From NCBI GenBank assembly GCA_903820035.1, contig CAIJFT010000186.1, forward strand, positions 1 to 64,000: a DNA stretch of 64,000 nucleotides, in the 5' to 3' direction. Both the position numbers and the translations under genes were made by a program. Shown here piece by piece: positions 62,106-64,000 of this stretch (position 1 is its first letter; each line of letters starts with the position of its first letter). The notes under the pieces are model-generated. The model worked only from the letters and a program-made list of their open reading frames with translations, made no database searches and had not been told where the DNA came from. This DNA comes from an uncultured Opitutia bacterium. Lineage in GTDB: Bacteria > Verrucomicrobiota > Verrucomicrobiia > Opitutales > Opitutaceae.

Positions 62106-62555
62106 ATGAACCGTCTCGTCTCGTCCCTCCTGATCGCCCTCGCTCTGGTCGTCGTTGCCGGCCCGTCCGCCTTCGCGGCCGAAAAGAAAAAGCAGAAGGC
62201 TGAAACCGCCGCCGCTGCGTCCGCCCAACCAGCCCTTGCTGGAAAATACGCGGGCGAGTGGAAGGGCAAAGAGGAGTCTTCCGGTGCCCTCCGCATCAAC
62301 CTCAAGCAGGACGCCGCCGGTGCATGGACCGCCGAGGCCACGTTTACATTCGAAGGCAACGAAGTTCCGGCGAAGACCAAGTCACTCGTGATCGTAGACG
62401 AGAAGGTCGAATTGGTTTTTGAGTGGTCCGTGCAAGGTACCACTGGTCAGAGCAAGCTCACCGGCGAGCTCAAGGACAACAAGCTCGCAGGCAAGTATGA
62501 CTCCAACGTTGCTGAGGCTGCTTCGAGCGGCACCTGGTCCGTCACGCGGAGCTGA
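62106..62555 (+). CDS. Small exported beta-strand-rich protein, unknown function
   Basis: The 149-aa product has a signal peptide (MNRLVSSLLIALALVVVAGPSAFAA, 1-25), a Lys/Ala-rich linker (EKKKQKAETAAAASAQPALA) and a 105-residue domain with alternating strands: GKYAGEWKGKEESSGALRINLKQD, GAWTAEATFTFEGNEVPAKTKSLVI and GQSKLTGELKDNKLAGKYDSN. G-x-W repeats and the G-K-Y-D ending resemble small lipocalin-like or copy-number-control-like beta barrels, but no family was assigned. The start at 62106 gives the signal peptide. Confidence 0.75.
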   Translation: MNRLVSSLLIALALVVVAGPSAFAAEKKKQKAETAAAASAQPALAGKYAGEWKGKEESSGALRINLKQDAAGAWTAEATFTFEGNEVPAKTKSLVIVDEKVELVFEWSVQGTTGQSKLTGELKDNKLAGKYDSNVAEAASSGTWSVTRS

Positions 62556-62576
62556 TCCGGTTAGGGAAAAAACCCT

Positions 62577-64000
62577 TTGAACAGGAAGCACGGGAAGCAC
62601 GGCAAGGTTCGATCCGGAACCTCTCCGTCCTCCCCGTTCTTCCGGTGCAACGCCTGGAAGGGATTGTGGCCGGCCGCCGCGGCGATCTTCACTTCCAGCC
62701 TACTGTCCGCCGCACCGGCCCCGACGCCCGCGGCCCTCGAATTCTTCGAAACGAAGATCCGCCCGGTCCTCGCGCAGGACTGTTACGAGTGCCACCGCAC
62801 CGGCGGCAAGCGGAAGGGTGGACTCGCGCTCGACCAACGGCAGGGATTGCTCACCGGCGGCGACTCCGGTCCGGCCGTCGTGCCGGGTGATCCTGCCGCC
62901 AGCCTGCTGCTCCAGGCGATCCGCCACGACAGTGAAGACCTCGCCATGCCGAAGGCGGGCGCGAAACTCGAACCGGGTGTAATTGCCGACTTTGAACATT
63001 GGATCCGCCTCGGCGCCCCCGATCCGCGCGACACGCCACCGAGCGATGCGCAGGTCGCGGCCGACACGGATTGGGACGCCGTACTGCGGCGGCGAAAGGC
63101 GTGGTGGAGCTTTCAGCCCATCGCCAAAGCCGACCTCGGTGGTTTGCCCGCCGGCACGCATCCGATCGATCACCTGCTGTCCGGGAAACTGCGCGCCGTC
63201 GGCCTCACGCGTGCCCCGCGCGCCGACCGCGCCACGCTGATTCGCCGACTCAGCTTCGCCGTCCGCGGTCTGCCCCCCGCGCCGGAGGAAGTGGCGGCTT
63301 TCGTCTCCGACCCGCGGCCCGACGCCTACGCGACACTCGTGGACACGTTTCTCGCCGCCCCGCGTTATGGGGAACGTTGGGCGCGCCACTGGATGGATTG
63401 GGTGCGTTACGCGGACTCCCATGGCAGCGAAGGCGACGCAGCGATTCCCAATGCTTGGCGCTACCGGGACTACCTCATCCGGGCGCTCAACGCCGATGTG
63501 CCGTATGATCAGCTCGTGCGCGAACACCTCGCGGGCGACCTGCTGGCAAAGCCGCGGATTAATCACGAACTCGGCCTCAACGAATCCGCCCTCGGCACGG
63601 CGCAACTCCGGATGGTGCTGCACGGGTTCGCGCCGACGGATGCGTTGGAGGAACTGGTCCGCTTCACCGACGACCAGATCAACGTCGTCTCGAAAACTTT
63701 CCTCGGGCTCACCGTCTCCTGCGCCCGCTGCCACCACCACAAGTTCGATCCGATCAGCCAGCAGGACTACACCGGCTGGTATGGCATCTTCACGTCGACG
63801 TCCCCGGCGCAGATCGCCGTCGACACCCCCGATGCCGCCGAGCCCCGGGTGCGCGCCGAACTCGGGGCCACCAAGACGGCCCTCCGCCGCGCCCTCGCCC
63901 AGGTGTGGATGGACGACGCCGCGGCGTTGCCCGGCCGCCTCGCGACGCCGTCCCCGTCCCTTGGGAAATTGCTCACCGCCGCCAAGGACCCCGGCGATCT
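62577..64000 (+). CDS. Planctomycete-type cytochrome c / DUF1549 domain protein (3' end beyond window)
   Basis: At least 474 codons are visible. ALEFFETKIRPVLAQDCYECHRTGG is the PSCyt1 domain with a C-Y-E-C-H heme site. The DUF1549 (PSCyt2) domain follows: RATLIRRLSFAVRGLPPAPEEVAAF, YGERWARHWMDWVRYADSHGSE, FTDDQINVVSKTFLGLTVSCARCHHHKFDPISQQDY. DUF1553 would normally follow downstream. These exported proteins are abundant in Planctomycetes and Verrucomicrobiota next to sulfatases and FeS/DUF1501 proteins. No ATG is in frame after the TAG at 62562-62564; TTG at 62577 or 62664 must be the start, the second giving a weaker signal peptide. Confidence 0.85.
   Translation, partial: MNRKHGKHGKVRSGTSPSSPFFRCNAWKGLWPAAAAIFTSSLLSAAPAPTPAALEFFETKIRPVLAQDCYECHRTGGKRKGGLALDQRQGLLTGGDSGPAVVPGDPAASLLLQAIRHDSEDLAMPKAGAKLEPGVIADFEHWIRLGAPDPRDTPPSDAQVAADTDWDAVLRRRKAWWSFQPIAKADLGGLPAGTHPIDHLLSGKLRAVGLTRAPRADRATLIRRLSFAVRGLPPAPEEVAAFVSDPRPDAYATLVDTFLAAPRYGERWARHWMDWVRYADSHGSEGDAAIPNAWRYRDYLIRALNADVPYDQLVREHLAGDLLAKPRINHELGLNESALGTAQLRMVLHGFAPTDALEELVRFTDDQINVVSKTFLGLTVSCARCHHHKFDPISQQDYTGWYGIFTSTSPAQIAVDTPDAAEPRVRAELGATKTALRRALAQVWMDDAAALPGRLATPSPSLGKLLTAAKDPGD

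Noticed and set aside
1-64000. CRISPR arrays, tRNA, rRNA, insertion sequences or phage genes
   Set aside because: No regularly spaced repeats, no cloverleaf or rRNA-like sequence, and no transposase or phage protein was seen by eye; a tool-based scan (Infernal, tRNAscan-SE, ISEScan) would be decisive.

Overview
This is a high-GC chromosomal window, probably from an aerobic, polysaccharide-using member of Verrucomicrobiota, most likely the Opitutaceae. That placement is an inference. It rests on three large TonB-dependent receptors with Opitutaceae-like plug regions, many exported sulfatases, a Planctomycetes/Verrucomicrobia-type c-type cytochrome protein (PSCyt1/DUF1549 type) at the right edge, Gfo/Idh/MocA and TIM-barrel sugar enzymes, and Tat-exported proteins. 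No rRNA, tRNA, transposase or CRISPR array was seen.

Region 1 (1-24020) is a surface-polysaccharide locus. It holds polytopic GT-C-type membrane glycosyltransferases (two with C-terminal TPRs), a DPM1/ArnC-like GT2, a Wzx-type flippase, three FkbM methyltransferases, a small SAM methyltransferase, one GT4, several GT2s, two HlpA-like GT2 copies (one intact, one decayed), a WbaP-type initiating sugar-phosphate transferase and an O-antigen ligase/polymerase-like protein with a TPR tail. Many genes share ATGA or GTGA overlaps, so they are translationally coupled. Together they suggest a Wzx/Wzy-dependent, methyl-decorated polysaccharide. No Wza/Wzz/Wzc export genes are in the window.

Region 2 (24128-26081) is a TVP38-like membrane protein overlapping xseA. 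Region 3 (26400-36165) carries a siderophore-type TonB receptor with a strong terminator, two Gfo/Idh/MocA oxidoreductases, two xylose-isomerase-like TIM-barrel proteins on diverging strands, apt overlapping a D-2-hydroxyacid dehydrogenase, and an RDD protein with a GYF_2 domain.

Region 4 (36316-50696) is a sulfated-glycan-use locus: four formylglycine sulfatases, an exported TIM-barrel protein, a Tat-exported NHL propeller, a lipoprotein, a large exported beta-rich protein, a Tat-exported putative (alpha/alpha)-toroid protein and a di-heme DUF1111 protein. Region 5 (50866-61690) has a GntR/UTRA regulator, an MFS transporter, a LigI-like amidohydrolase, a TonB receptor, a DsbA-like / 60-aa membrane protein / MauE-like triad and another large TonB receptor. 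The window ends in an exported small protein and a truncated cytochrome-type protein.

Three features cut across the genes. One is a family of GTAG-headed palindromic (REP/BIME-like) elements between about 32.5 and 44.2 kb, mostly near gene 3' ends. The second is a 15-bp intercistronic motif shared by two loci about 26 kb apart. The third is a strong tendency for starts in regions 3-5 to be preceded by pyrimidine-rich leaders without a Shine-Dalgarno sequence.
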